Shown here: one piece after another, positions 32,544 through 42,109 of the stretch
How positions within the stretch are numbered: the stretch's first letter is position 1
Layout of the letters: each line of letters opens with the position of its first letter
Source: Candidatus Pelagibacter communis
Lineage (GTDB): Bacteria; Pseudomonadota; Alphaproteobacteria; Pelagibacterales; Pelagibacteraceae
NCBI RefSeq assembly: GCF_001180185.1
Contig: NZ_CVSS01000013.1
Span: forward strand, 1-47,531
Reading direction: 5' to 3'
Length of the DNA: 47,531 nucleotides
Made by a program: the position numbers and the translations under genes
The notes under the pieces: model-generated
Told to the model about the DNA's origin: nothing
Database searches by the model: none
Seen by the model: the letters and a program-made list of their open reading frames with translations, nothing else

Positions 32544-35500
32544 TGGATAATTATAAAAAAAATTTAAAACTCTTAACTGATAATCATGTTTATTCAAAAG
32601 AAATGGAGCATGATGCTTGTGGAGTTGGTGTAATTGCTTCAACTGAGGGAAAAAAATCAAGAGAAGTTGTGGAGTACGGAATCGAGGCTTTAAAAGCTGT
32701 TTGGCATCGAGGTGCAGTCGATGCTGACGGTAAAACAGGAGATGGAGCAGGAATACACGTCGAAATTCCAAAGGATTTTTTTATAGAAAAAATTGAGGTT
32801 ACTGGACATAGTTATGAAAATTCTGAAATTTGTGTAGGAATGATATTCTTGCCAAGAAATGATTATTCATCTCAAGAAAGCTGTAAAACAATCGTTGAAA
32901 GTGAATTAACAAAAAATAATTTTAGCATTTATGGTTGGAGACAAGTTCCAGTAAACCCTAAAGTTTTAGGTGAAAAAGCATTTCAAACAATGCCTGAAAT
33001 AATTCAGGTTTTATTTAAATCAAATGATAATAATTTAACAGATAAAGATCTAGAGAGAAAAATATATGAAACTAGAAAAAAAATTGAAAATGAAGCTTTT
33101 AATCTTTCATTAAATAATTTTTATATTTGTTCTATAAGTTCAAAATCAATAATTTATAAAGGAATGTTCTTAGCTGAGGCTATTTCAAATTTCTATTTGG
33201 ACTTAAAAGATAAAAGATTTGTATCTCGGTACGCAATATTTCATCAAAGATTTTCGACAAATACCGCTCCCAGTTGGAGCTTAGCTCAACCTTTCAGAGC
33301 AGTTGCGCATAATGGTGAGATTAATACTTATAAAGGAAATAAAAATTGGATGAAAGTTCATGAACAAGAAATGAGCAGTCCTCTTTTTGATGACGTTGAA
33401 AATTTGAAGCCAGTTATACAAAAAGGAGTTTCAGACTCAGCTGCCTTGGATAATGTTTTTGAATTATTAAATAAATCTGGACAATCTGCACCCTTGGCAA
33501 AACTGATGTTAGTCCCAGATGCCTGGTCTAAGAAAAACAAAACACTACCAAAAAATCATCAACAACTATTCAACTTTTTGAATAGTACAATGGAGCCTTG
33601 GGATGGACCTGCTGCAATAGCGGCAACTGACAATGAGTGGGTTATTGCTGCAAACGATAGAAATGGTTTAAGGCCGCTTAGATATGCTATAACAAAAGAT
33701 AAACTTTTATTCGCTGGCTCTGAAACAGGCATGATAGAGCTTAACGAAAAAAGAATTCTATCAAAAGGAAGATTAGGTCCTGGTGAAATTATTGGTATAA
33801 GAATTGAAAAAGGTAAAGTGTTTTTCAATGACCAAATTAAAGATTACTTAGCAAAAGAATTTAAACATTTTAATTCACAGATAATTGATCTAGATGAAAA
33901 ATTATCTATATCAAATGAAAAACATAATTTTTCAGGTGAGGAATTAAGAAGAAGACAGCATACATTTGGAATTAGTTTGGAGGATTTAGAATTAATTTTG
34001 CATCCTATGGCTGAGGATGCAAAAGAAGCAACTGGCTCGATGGGAGATGATACTCCTTTAGCAGTTTTATCAGACAAATATAGACCTCTTTATCATTTTT
34101 TTAGGCAAAATTTTAGTCAAGTCACTAATCCCCCTATTGACTCATTAAGAGAAAATAAAGTTATGAGTTTAAAAACAAGATTTGGAAATCTTGGAAATAT
34201 CTTAGATTTTGACACTTTAACTAAAGAAAATATATACGTTTTAAATAGCCCGATACTTTCAAATTCACAATTTAATAAATTTATTAATTTTTTTGGAAAA
34301 AACTCACTTCCAATTGATTGTACTTTTTCTATTCAGGAAAAGTTAGTTGATGCAATTAAAAGAATACAAAAAGAAGCTGAAATTGCAGTTAGACAAGGAG
34401 TTACACAATTAATTTTAAGTGATAAAGACCTTTCATTTGAAAAAATGCCAATGCCGATGTTACTATGCGTAGGCGCAATTAACACTTTTTTAATTGAAAA
34501 AAAACTTAGAGGATATGTTTCAATAAACGTTCAATCAGGCGAGGCATTAGACACTCATTCATTTGCAACTCTGATAGGTGTCGGTGCAACAACAGTTAAC
34601 CCTTATTTAGCTTTTGATAGTTTATATCAAAGACATGAAAAAAAGCTATTTGGTCAATTTAATTTTGATGAATGTGTTCAAAGGTATATTAAGTCTGTTA
34701 ATGCAGGTCTTTTAAAGATCATGTCTAAAATGGGTATTTCAGTTCTTAGTTCGTATAGGGGTGGATGTAATTTTGAAACAGTTGGGTTAAGCAGAACTAT
34801 AGTTAATGATTATTTTCAAGGTGTTACCTCAAAAATTTCTGGAATTGGACTAACTGGAATAGAGAAAAAAATTCGTAAAATTCATAAAGAGGCTTATGAA
34901 AGCACTGATACTGTTTTGCCTATTGGTGGAATTTATCGATATAGAAAAAATGGTGAAACACATCAATACCAAGGTAGATTAATTCACTTATTACAAAGTG
35001 CGGTTGGCTCTAATTCTTATTCTGCATACAAAAAGTATGTGGAAGGAATATATGACTTACCTCCAATAAACCTAAGGGACCTAATTGATTTTAGAAAAAA
35101 AAAATTAGGACCTTCAATTGACATTACTGAAGTTGAGCCAATAGAAAATATCTTAAAAAGATTTGGAAGTGGAAGCATGTCTCATGGTGCATTGTCAAAA
35201 GAGGCACATGAAACTTTAGCTATTGGAATGAACAGAATTAAAGGGGCATCATGTAGTGGTGAGGGTGGTGAAGACGAAAGTAGATTTAAAATAATGAAAA
35301 GTGGAGATAGTGCAAACTCAAGAGTAAAACAAATTGCATCTGCACGATTTGGTGTAACAATAAACTATTTAAATAATTGTAATGAAATTGAAATCAAAAT
35401 TGCTCAAGGAGCAAAACCAGGTGAAGGTGGTCAATTACCAGGCTTTAAAGTAACAGATGAAATTGCTAAATTAAGACATTCCACCCCTGGAGTGTCATTA

Positions 35501-37048
35501 ATTTCTCCTCCGCCTCATCACGATATTTATTCTATAGAGGATCTAGCCCAATTGATTTATGATTTGAAGCAAATAAATCCAAAAGCAAGAATTGGAGTTA
35601 AACTAGTCGCTTCATCTGGTGTAGGAACTATCGCAGCGGGAGTAGCTAAAGCTAAAGCTGATATCATATTGATATCTGGACATAATGGAGGCACAGGAGC
35701 CACTCCTCAGACAAGTGTTAAATATGTTGGTATACCTTGGGAAATGGGTCTTACAGAAGCTAATCAAGTATTAACATTAAATAATTTAAGACACAAAGTA
35801 ACTCTAAGAACTGACGGAGGAATAAAAACAGGAAGAGATGTTGTTATTGCCGCGATGATGGGCGCAGAGGAATACGGCGTAGCGACGACTGCTCTTGTTG
35901 CGATGGGATGCATTATGGTAAGACAGTGTCATTCAAACACATGTCCTGTGGGTGTATGTACACAAGATGATAAATTAAGAGAAAAATTCACAGGCACACC
36001 AGAGAAAATAGTTAATTTATTCACGTTTATTGCATCAGAGGTCAGAGAAATTTTAGCTGAACTTGGATTTAAGTCATTGAATGAAGTTATTGGTAGAACT
36101 GATTTATTAATGCAAGTAAGTAAGGCTTCACCAAATTTAGATGATTTAGATTTAAACCCATTGTTTGTTCAAGCGGATCCAGGTGAAAATAAAAGATACT
36201 GTGACTCAGTAGATATTAACAAAGTTCCAGATACACTAGATCAAGAAATTTGGCCTGAAATAGAAAATGCCTTAAATAACTCAGAGAAGATTAATAAAGA
36301 ATTTATAATAAAAAATACAAACAGAGCAGTTGGAACTAGGATTTCACATCAACTATTTAAAAGATACGGATATGAAAATTTAGAAGAAAATTTTTTAACT
36401 TTAAATTTTAAAGGGTCAGCTGGACAATCATTTGGGGCTTTTGCTACTAAGGGGCTAAAATTGAATCTTAAAGGTGATGCAAACGATTATGTAGGTAAAG
36501 GATTGTCAGGAGCAACAATATCAATAAAACTTTCAGATGAAAGCAATCTGGTTTCTAATGAGAATACAATAATCGGAAATACGGTTCTTTACGGCGCAAC
36601 ATCTGGTAAACTTTTTGCAGCTGGCCAAGCAGGAGATAGGTTTGCAGTTAGAAATTCTGGAGCAATGACAGTAATAGAGGGTTGTGACTCTAATGGATGT
36701 GAATATATGACAGGCGGAACAGTGGTAATACTAGGACATGTTGGAGATAATTTTGCAGCTGGTATGACGGGTGGTATGTCATTTGTTTATGATCCTTCAA
36801 ATAATTTTGATAAAAAAGTAAACCCAGACTCAGTAATTTGGCAACAAGTCGAGACAAAGTTTTGGATAAATCATTTAAAAAATTTGTTAGAGGAACACAC
36901 AAAAGAAACTGAGTCAAAATTGTCAAAGAATTTACTAAAAAATTTTGATGATGAAATAAAAAATTTTGTTCAAATATGTCCTAAAGAGATGGTAAACAAA
37001 CTAGAGGAGCCAATCTCTTTAAAAAAATCAATAAGAGAAGTTAGCTGA
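32540..37048 (+). CDS. gltB: Glutamate synthase (NADPH) large subunit
   Basis: GltB makes two glutamates from glutamine and 2-oxoglutarate, the main route for ammonium assimilation with glutamine synthetase. A propeptide of 26 residues precedes Cys27 (MEHDACGVGVIAS), which becomes the N-terminal nucleophile of the class II amidotransferase domain. The FMN domain has SGHNGGTGATPQTSVKY and LRTDGGIKTGRDVVIAA, with the 3Fe-4S cysteines in RQCHSNTCPVGVC, and the C-terminal beta-helix domain ends the protein. At 1502 residues it is full length. Start could be 32540 or the next ATG at 32543. The end overlaps an opposing hydrolase gene by 8 bases. Confidence 0.97.
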   Translation: MMDNYKKNLKLLTDNHVYSKEMEHDACGVGVIASTEGKKSREVVEYGIEALKAVWHRGAVDADGKTGDGAGIHVEIPKDFFIEKIEVTGHSYENSEICVGMIFLPRNDYSSQESCKTIVESELTKNNFSIYGWRQVPVNPKVLGEKAFQTMPEIIQVLFKSNDNNLTDKDLERKIYETRKKIENEAFNLSLNNFYICSISSKSIIYKGMFLAEAISNFYLDLKDKRFVSRYAIFHQRFSTNTAPSWSLAQPFRAVAHNGEINTYKGNKNWMKVHEQEMSSPLFDDVENLKPVIQKGVSDSAALDNVFELLNKSGQSAPLAKLMLVPDAWSKKNKTLPKNHQQLFNFLNSTMEPWDGPAAIAATDNEWVIAANDRNGLRPLRYAITKDKLLFAGSETGMIELNEKRILSKGRLGPGEIIGIRIEKGKVFFNDQIKDYLAKEFKHFNSQIIDLDEKLSISNEKHNFSGEELRRRQHTFGISLEDLELILHPMAEDAKEATGSMGDDTPLAVLSDKYRPLYHFFRQNFSQVTNPPIDSLRENKVMSLKTRFGNLGNILDFDTLTKENIYVLNSPILSNSQFNKFINFFGKNSLPIDCTFSIQEKLVDAIKRIQKEAEIAVRQGVTQLILSDKDLSFEKMPMPMLLCVGAINTFLIEKKLRGYVSINVQSGEALDTHSFATLIGVGATTVNPYLAFDSLYQRHEKKLFGQFNFDECVQRYIKSVNAGLLKIMSKMGISVLSSYRGGCNFETVGLSRTIVNDYFQGVTSKISGIGLTGIEKKIRKIHKEAYESTDTVLPIGGIYRYRKNGETHQYQGRLIHLLQSAVGSNSYSAYKKYVEGIYDLPPINLRDLIDFRKKKLGPSIDITEVEPIENILKRFGSGSMSHGALSKEAHETLAIGMNRIKGASCSGEGGEDESRFKIMKSGDSANSRVKQIASARFGVTINYLNNCNEIEIKIAQGAKPGEGGQLPGFKVTDEIAKLRHSTPGVSLISPPPHHDIYSIEDLAQLIYDLKQINPKARIGVKLVASSGVGTIAAGVAKAKADIILISGHNGGTGATPQTSVKYVGIPWEMGLTEANQVLTLNNLRHKVTLRTDGGIKTGRDVVIAAMMGAEEYGVATTALVAMGCIMVRQCHSNTCPVGVCTQDDKLREKFTGTPEKIVNLFTFIASEVREILAELGFKSLNEVIGRTDLLMQVSKASPNLDDLDLNPLFVQADPGENKRYCDSVDINKVPDTLDQEIWPEIENALNNSEKINKEFIIKNTNRAVGTRISHQLFKRYGYENLEENFLTLNFKGSAGQSFGAFATKGLKLNLKGDANDYVGKGLSGATISIKLSDESNLVSNENTIIGNTVLYGATSGKLFAAGQAGDRFAVRNSGAMTVIEGCDSNGCEYMTGGTVVILGHVGDNFAAGMTGGMSFVYDPSNNFDKKVNPDSVIWQQVETKFWINHLKNLLEEHTKETESKLSKNLLKNFDDEIKNFVQICPKEMVNKLEEPISLKKSIREVS

Positions 37049-37787
37049 GCAATATATTCAATTCTTTAATCAGGATTTTTAAATATTTATTTGATGAAAG
37101 ACTGTGATCACCATTTTTAACAATTACTAATTTTTTAAATGCATTTTTAAAGAGTCTTAATACTTTTTTTGAGTAAACTGAAGGTACAGACTCATCTTTT
37201 TCTCCGTGTATCATAGTTACTTTCAATTCATGATGAATACTTTTATTTAATATTTTATTATTTCTTCCATCTTTAATTAATTGATAGGTAATTGGGTATT
37301 CATAATTTCCATGTCTTAAGTTAATGATGCCTTTAGAATATATTTCTTGTTTCATTTTTTTTGTAAATTTTTTCCACATCAAATTTTCTAAAAATTCTGG
37401 TGCTGCCCCTATACCAAGAAAACCTTTAATTTGTTTTTTAAAAATTTTAAATTGATTTAGAGATATCCAGGCACCCATGCTTGAACCAATTAATATAAAT
37501 TGATTTTTTTTTACAATCTTTTTTATTAAAATTGTTGTTTCTTTGGTCCATTTAGTCACATTACCTTCAATGAATTTTCCAGAAGATTTTCCATGTCCAG
37601 AGTATTCTAAAGCAAGAAAACCTAACTTTTTTTTTTTTGCAAATTTTAAAAAAGTTTTTGGTTTTTTTCCGTTAAGGTCTGACATGAAACCATGCAAGAA
37701 AACTATAAAGGTTTCATTCTTTTGATTATTCTTTAAATATCTAATTTTTTTTGATTTTAATAATCTAATATAATTGTATTTTATCAT
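37041..37787 (-). CDS. Alpha/beta hydrolase
   Basis: A 248-residue hydrolase of the BAAT/acyl-transferase-like or serine aminopeptidase group. VFLHGFMSDLNG is the oxyanion loop, LEYSGHGKSSG follows, the nucleophile elbow is GSSMG (101-105, Ser103), the acid lies in MIHGEKDESVPS, and the His in NGDHSLSS. No signal peptide is present. Similar proteins are found across Alphaproteobacteria without a settled substrate. It overlaps the 3' end of gltB by 8 bases and is divergent from the glycosyltransferase gene 42 bases away. Confidence 0.87.
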   Translation of the reverse strand: MIKYNYIRLLKSKKIRYLKNNQKNETFIVFLHGFMSDLNGKKPKTFLKFAKKKKLGFLALEYSGHGKSSGKFIEGNVTKWTKETTILIKKIVKKNQFILIGSSMGAWISLNQFKIFKKQIKGFLGIGAAPEFLENLMWKKFTKKMKQEIYSKGIINLRHGNYEYPITYQLIKDGRNNKILNKSIHHELKVTMIHGEKDESVPSVYSKKVLRLFKNAFKKLVIVKNGDHSLSSNKYLKILIKELNILLS

Positions 37788-37829
37788 TAGAGTTTAATAG
37801 TTAAATCTATTCATGTATAATCATATCAG

Positions 37830-38984
37830 ATGTCATCTGATTTAAAAGTTTTACAAGTAATTCCCAGGTTAGGTTATGGAGGAGCTGAAACAGGTTGCTA
37901 TGATTTAGCTCATTATTTACCTGAAAATAATTGTAAGTCATTTATTGTAACGAGTGGTGGAGAATTAATTAAATTTATCGATAAAAAAAAAGTTAATTTA
38001 ATTAAACTACCCGTTAATAGCAAAAACCCGCTAATTATTTTATTTAATTCGATAATTCTAACATTTATCATTTTATTTTATAAAATATCAATTGTTCATG
38101 CTAGAAGTAGAGCGCCTGCGTGGTCATGTCTATTAGCAACTAAAATTACTGGAAGAAAATTTGTTACCACGTTTCATGGTACTTATTCTTTTGAAAATAA
38201 AATTAAAAAATTTTATAATTCAGTCATGGTCAGGTCAAATCTAGTTATTGCAGGATCGAATTTTATTTTTTCACATATTAAAGAAAATTATTCTGATTAT
38301 CTAAATTTTAAAAATAAATTAATGGTTATATTTAGAGGAATAAATGTAGATTATTTTGATCCGACAACAAAAACGGAGATTGAAGAAAAAAAACTTCTTA
38401 AAAAATGGGAGATAGAGGAAAATAAAAAAATAGTTTTACTGCCAGGAAGATTAACTTCTTGGAAAGGACAAGAGCTTTTTCTAGAGGCAATTAATTTAGT
38501 GAATATACAGCTCGGTTACGAGGCTTTTTATGCTGTCATACTTGGAAGTGAACAAGGTCGTGATTTATATAAAAAGAAATTGTTAAGATTAAGTGAACAA
38601 TTTAGAACTACCAAACAAGTAAAATTTGTTGATCATTGTAAAGATATGGCGCTTGCATATAAAATTGCAGATATAATAGTATCGCCTTCTATAAAACCAG
38701 AAGCATTTGGAAGGGTGGCTGTTGAGGCCCAGTCTATGGAAAAGATAATTATTGCAAGTAATATTGGTGGGTCTAATGAGACTGTTATTGATGGAAAAAC
38801 GGGATATTTATTTGAGTCTAGTAATGCGAAATCTTTAAGCGAAAAAATCCTTAAAGTATTAAATTTAGATGATACAACATTAAAAACACTTGGGATTCAG
38901 GGAAGAAAAAATGTTATTAAAAAATTTAATGTTGAAAAAATGTGTTTTTCTACTTATTCAGAATACAAAAAATTAATAAATTAA
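37830..38984 (+). CDS. Family 4 glycosyltransferase
   Basis: A 384-residue GT-B enzyme. The N-terminal domain begins KVLQVIPRLGYGGAETGCYD, a hydrophobic stretch (IILFNSIILTFIILFYKI) may seat it on the membrane, VVTTFHGTY-like residues appear as FVTTFHGTYS, the linker is VLLPGRLTSWKGQEL, and the donor site has SPSIKPEAFGRVAVEAQSM. It probably works on envelope glycans. The stop TAA directly abuts the thrS ATG without any spacer, which links it to the translation gene cluster, although its function is unrelated. Confidence 0.92.
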   Translation: MSSDLKVLQVIPRLGYGGAETGCYDLAHYLPENNCKSFIVTSGGELIKFIDKKKVNLIKLPVNSKNPLIILFNSIILTFIILFYKISIVHARSRAPAWSCLLATKITGRKFVTTFHGTYSFENKIKKFYNSVMVRSNLVIAGSNFIFSHIKENYSDYLNFKNKLMVIFRGINVDYFDPTTKTEIEEKKLLKKWEIEENKKIVLLPGRLTSWKGQELFLEAINLVNIQLGYEAFYAVILGSEQGRDLYKKKLLRLSEQFRTTKQVKFVDHCKDMALAYKIADIIVSPSIKPEAFGRVAVEAQSMEKIIIASNIGGSNETVIDGKTGYLFESSNAKSLSEKILKVLNLDDTTLKTLGIQGRKNVIKKFNVEKMCFSTYSEYKKLIN

Positions 38985-40901
38985 ATGCCAACTATAACAT
39001 TACCTGACGGAAAAAGTTTAGAATTTACAAATCAAGTAACTGGTTTGCAAATAGCAGAAAAAATTGGAAAATCACTAGCTAAACAAGCAATGGTTATATC
39101 AGTTGATGGTAAATTGAGAGATTTAAATTTTGTAATAGAAAAAGATTGTTCAGTAAAGATTTTTACATCGAAAAATGATGAGGGCCTTGAGACAATAAGA
39201 CATGACACAGCCCATATATTAGCTATGGCTGTTCAAGAACTTTATCCTGGAACCCAAGTTACTATCGGACCAGTAATTGAGAATGGATTTTACTATGATT
39301 TTGCTAGAAAAGAGCCATTTACTGAGGATGATTTAAAAAGAATTGAAGAAAAAATGCGAGAGATTGTTGATCGAAATGAAATAACTAAAAGAGAGGTTTG
39401 GTCTAGAGATAAGGCTATTAAGCATTTTAAAAATAAAGGTGAATTTTACAAAGCTCAGCTCATAGAGAGTATCCCTGAAGGAGAAGAAGTTTCAATTTAT
39501 TTTCACGGTGAATGGCATGACTTATGTAGAGGTCCACATCTTTCCTCAACAGGAAAAATTGGAAAATTTTTTAAACTTACAAAAGTAGCTGGTGCATATT
39601 GGCGAGGAGACTCAAACAATGAAATGCTTCAAAGAATTTATGGAACTAGTTGGGCTTCTCAAAAAGATTTGGATGATTATTTAAAAAGAATTGAAGAGGC
39701 AGAAAAAAGAGATCATAGAAAATTAGGCAAAGAAATGGACTTATTTCACTTTAGAGAAGAAAGTCCAGGATCTGTTTTTTGGCATGAGAAAGGCTGGGCA
39801 TTATTTCAAAAATTGATTGATTATATGAGAATGAAACAGGATATTGCAGGATATAAAGAAATAAATACTCCAGAGGTTTTAGATCGTTCTTTATGGGAAA
39901 AATCAGGCCATTGGGAAAAATTTGGGGCAAATATGTATACGTCAACTACTCCAGATGAAAAAGTTTTTGCAATTAAACCTATGAATTGTCCAGGCTGTCT
40001 TGAAGTTTTTAATCAAGGTCTAAAAAGTTATAAAGATTTACCTTTGAAGATGTCTGAATTTGGAAAAGTACATCGTTATGAGCCTTCGGGAGCGCTACAT
40101 GGCCTTTTGAGAGTTAGGGCATTTACTCAAGACGATGCTCACATATTTTGCACTGAAGATCAAATTACAGAAGAATGCTTGATAGTAACAAATCTTATTT
40201 TAGAAATTTACAGAGATTTAGGTTTTGAAAATGTTATTTTAAAATATTCTGATAGACCTGAATTAAGAGTTGGTGATGATAAAGTATGGGATAAAGCTGA
40301 AAGTGCTTTATTAAAGGCAGTAAAAGCTTCTAAATTAGAATATAGCATTAACAAAGGAGAGGGCGCATTTTATGGGCCTAAAATTGAATTTGTTTTGAGA
40401 GATGCGATTGGAAGAGATTGGCAATGTGGAACCTTGCAAGTTGATTTTAATTTACCAGGGAGACTTGGAGCTTCTTATGTAGACAAAGATGGTTCAAAAA
40501 AAATTCCTGTTATGTTGCATAGAGCTTTATTTGGTTCGCTAGAGAGATTTATTGGAATTTTAATTGAAAATTATGCAGGTAAATTTCCCTTTTGGATTTC
40601 ACCCCTTCAAACAGTGGTCATCCCTATATCAGAAGAATTTGACGATTACGCAATTGAAGTTACAAAAAAAATAAAAGAGGCTGGTATAAGTTCGCATGTT
40701 GATTTAAAAAAGCATAATTTAAACAATAAAATTAAAGAACATTCACTTGCAAAAATACCAGTTTTATTAATTTGTGGTAAAAAAGAAGTTGACACCAACT
40801 CAGTAACGATTAGAAGGTTGGACTCTAATAAACAAGAAAATATGGATTTAAATCTATTCTTAAAAAAATTTTCTGCTTTTAATAAAGCATCATCAAACTA
40901 A
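38985..40901 (+). CDS. thrS: Threonyl-tRNA synthetase
   Basis: ThrRS charges tRNA-Thr and edits mis-acylated serine. The domain order is full: TGS domain (1-60, TITLPDGKSLEF), editing domain with HDTAH and CRGPH zinc or catalytic residues, class II core with PMNCPGC, the motif 2 region RVRAFTQDDAHIFC and motif 3 MLHRALFGSLERFIG, then the anticodon-binding domain (VVIPISEEFDDYA). Length is 638 residues. It has no spacer on either side: TAA-ATG from the glycosyltransferase gene, and TAA-GTG into infC. The downstream run infC-rpmI-rplT-pheST is conserved in many bacteria. Confidence 0.98.
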   Translation: MPTITLPDGKSLEFTNQVTGLQIAEKIGKSLAKQAMVISVDGKLRDLNFVIEKDCSVKIFTSKNDEGLETIRHDTAHILAMAVQELYPGTQVTIGPVIENGFYYDFARKEPFTEDDLKRIEEKMREIVDRNEITKREVWSRDKAIKHFKNKGEFYKAQLIESIPEGEEVSIYFHGEWHDLCRGPHLSSTGKIGKFFKLTKVAGAYWRGDSNNEMLQRIYGTSWASQKDLDDYLKRIEEAEKRDHRKLGKEMDLFHFREESPGSVFWHEKGWALFQKLIDYMRMKQDIAGYKEINTPEVLDRSLWEKSGHWEKFGANMYTSTTPDEKVFAIKPMNCPGCLEVFNQGLKSYKDLPLKMSEFGKVHRYEPSGALHGLLRVRAFTQDDAHIFCTEDQITEECLIVTNLILEIYRDLGFENVILKYSDRPELRVGDDKVWDKAESALLKAVKASKLEYSINKGEGAFYGPKIEFVLRDAIGRDWQCGTLQVDFNLPGRLGASYVDKDGSKKIPVMLHRALFGSLERFIGILIENYAGKFPFWISPLQTVVIPISEEFDDYAIEVTKKIKEAGISSHVDLKKHNLNNKIKEHSLAKIPVLLICGKKEVDTNSVTIRRLDSNKQENMDLNLFLKKFSAFNKASSN

Positions 40902-41447
40902 GTGCCAGATTTTAAACAAAATTATTTTCAAAGAAGAACTAAAGAACGTGGTCCTAGATCAAATAACAGGATTTCCTCTCCTGAAGTTCAAGTAATAGCA
41001 AGTGATGGTGAAAACTTAGGAGTTCTAAATACTAATGAGGCTATCTCATTAGCCAAAAATCAAGGATTAGATTTAATTGAAATTGCTCCAAATGCAAATC
41101 CACCGGTTTGTAAAATTATGGATATGGGCAAATTTAAATATGATGCTCAAAAAAAAGCAAATCTTGCAAAAAAGAAACAAAAAATTATTTTATTAAAAGA
41201 AATTAAGATGAGACCAGTTACAGAAACACATGATTATGAATTTAAGGTTAAAAATGCCAAAAAATTTATTTCAAAAGGAGATAAAGTAAAATTTACAATA
41301 AGATTTAAGGGAAGAGAATTACAACATTCACATTTAGGAAATGAATTGATGAATAAAATCAAAGAGGACATGAAGGAAGTAGGTAAAGTAGAATTACATC
41401 CTAAATTTGATGGAAAACAAATGATAATGGTAATTCAACCAATATAA
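40902..41447 (+). CDS. infC: Translation initiation factor IF-3
   Basis: IF-3 prevents premature 70S joining and checks start codon and initiator tRNA. The 181-residue product shows the two-domain form: SSPEVQVIASDGENLGVLNT in the N domain, PPVCKIMDMGKFKYDAQKK, a Lys-rich linker, and the C domain with KEIKMRPVTETHDYEFKVKN. The start is GTG at 40902, immediately after the thrS TAA; no in-frame ATG exists before residue 70 or so. Weak starts are common for infC because IF-3 discriminates against them (AUU in E. coli), allowing self-control; GTG here is a milder case and that regulation is inference. Confidence 0.96.
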   Translation: MPDFKQNYFQRRTKERGPRSNNRISSPEVQVIASDGENLGVLNTNEAISLAKNQGLDLIEIAPNANPPVCKIMDMGKFKYDAQKKANLAKKKQKIILLKEIKMRPVTETHDYEFKVKNAKKFISKGDKVKFTIRFKGRELQHSHLGNELMNKIKEDMKEVGKVELHPKFDGKQMIMVIQPI

Positions 41448-41460
41448 GACTTAATTAAGG

Positions 41461-41489
41461 TTGTAAATTTAAATCATTCTTTGTATAAC
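41461..41489 (+). promoter_or_regulatory. rpmI: Promoter of rpmI-rplT giving a short-leader mRNA
   Basis: TTGTAA (41461-41466) and TATAAC (41484-41489) are 17 bases apart. Transcription would begin near 41496, leaving about 5 bases before the ATG at 41501. The discriminator CTCGCAG is GC-rich, like that of the rpsT promoter. No Shine-Dalgarno is visible. Confidence 0.6.
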
Positions 41490-41500
41490 CTCGCAGAATT

Positions 41501-41707
41501 ATGCCAAAACTTAAAACTAAAAGTTCAGCAAAAAAAAGATTTAAAATTTCAGCAAAAGGCAAAGTAATGAGTGCTCAAGCTGGAAAACGACATGGTATGA
41601 TTAAGAGAACGAATTCGCAAATAAGAAAATTAAGAGGTACAACGACAATGTCAAAACAGGATGGAAAAATTGTTAAGTCGTATATGCCTTACAGTCTAAG
41701 AGGTTAA
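41501..41707 (+). CDS. rpmI: 50S ribosomal protein L35
   Basis: L35 is a small basic large-subunit protein. The 68-residue product begins [20 protein letters not shown] and contains [12 protein letters not shown], both family hallmarks. The ATG at 41501 comes just after a promoter, so it may be read independently of thrS-infC. It is followed after 2 bases by rplT. Confidence 0.98.
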   Translation: MPKLKTKSSAKKRFKISAKGKVMSAQAGKRHGMIKRTNSQIRKLRGTTTMSKQDGKIVKSYMPYSLRG

Positions 41708-41709
41708 TA

Positions 41710-42066
41710 ATGGCAAGAGTGAAAAGAGGAGTTACTAGTAAAGCTAAACACAAAAAAGTTTTAAAAGCTGTAAAAGGTCAATGGGGCAGAAGAAAAAATA
41801 CAATTAGAGTTGCCAAGCAAGCTATGGAAAAATCCATGCAATACGCATACAGAGACAGACGAAATAAAAAAAGAGATTTTAAATCATTGTGGATACAGAG
41901 AATCAACGCTGGAGTTAGAGCTGAAGGCTTAACATACTCAAAATTTATCAATGGGTTAAATAAATGTGGCATCACAATAGATAGAAAAATTCTTGCTGAA
42001 ATTGCTTACGATAGCCCAGAAGCATTCAAAACAATTGTACAAAAAGCTCAATCGGCTTTAAATTAA
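41710..42066 (+). CDS. rplT: 50S ribosomal protein L20
   Basis: L20 is needed for early 50S assembly and, in some bacteria, represses its own operon by binding the leader. The 118-residue product begins [19 protein letters not shown] and includes [19 protein letters not shown], as expected. The gap to rpmI is 2 bases (TAATAATG). A long structured leader for L20 control, as in E. coli, is not possible in the short predicted rpmI leader. Confidence 0.98.
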   Translation: MARVKRGVTSKAKHKKVLKAVKGQWGRRKNTIRVAKQAMEKSMQYAYRDRRNKKRDFKSLWIQRINAGVRAEGLTYSKFINGLNKCGITIDRKILAEIAYDSPEAFKTIVQKAQSALN

Positions 42067-42109
42067 TCTTCGCTATTGTTTTTATTTCTTAAGGAAATAA
42101 TCTACTAAT

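Noticed and set aside
32520..32771. Minus-strand frame across the gltD/gltB junction
   Set aside because: It lies wholly inside two well-identified genes and has low-complexity Leu/His/Gln composition.
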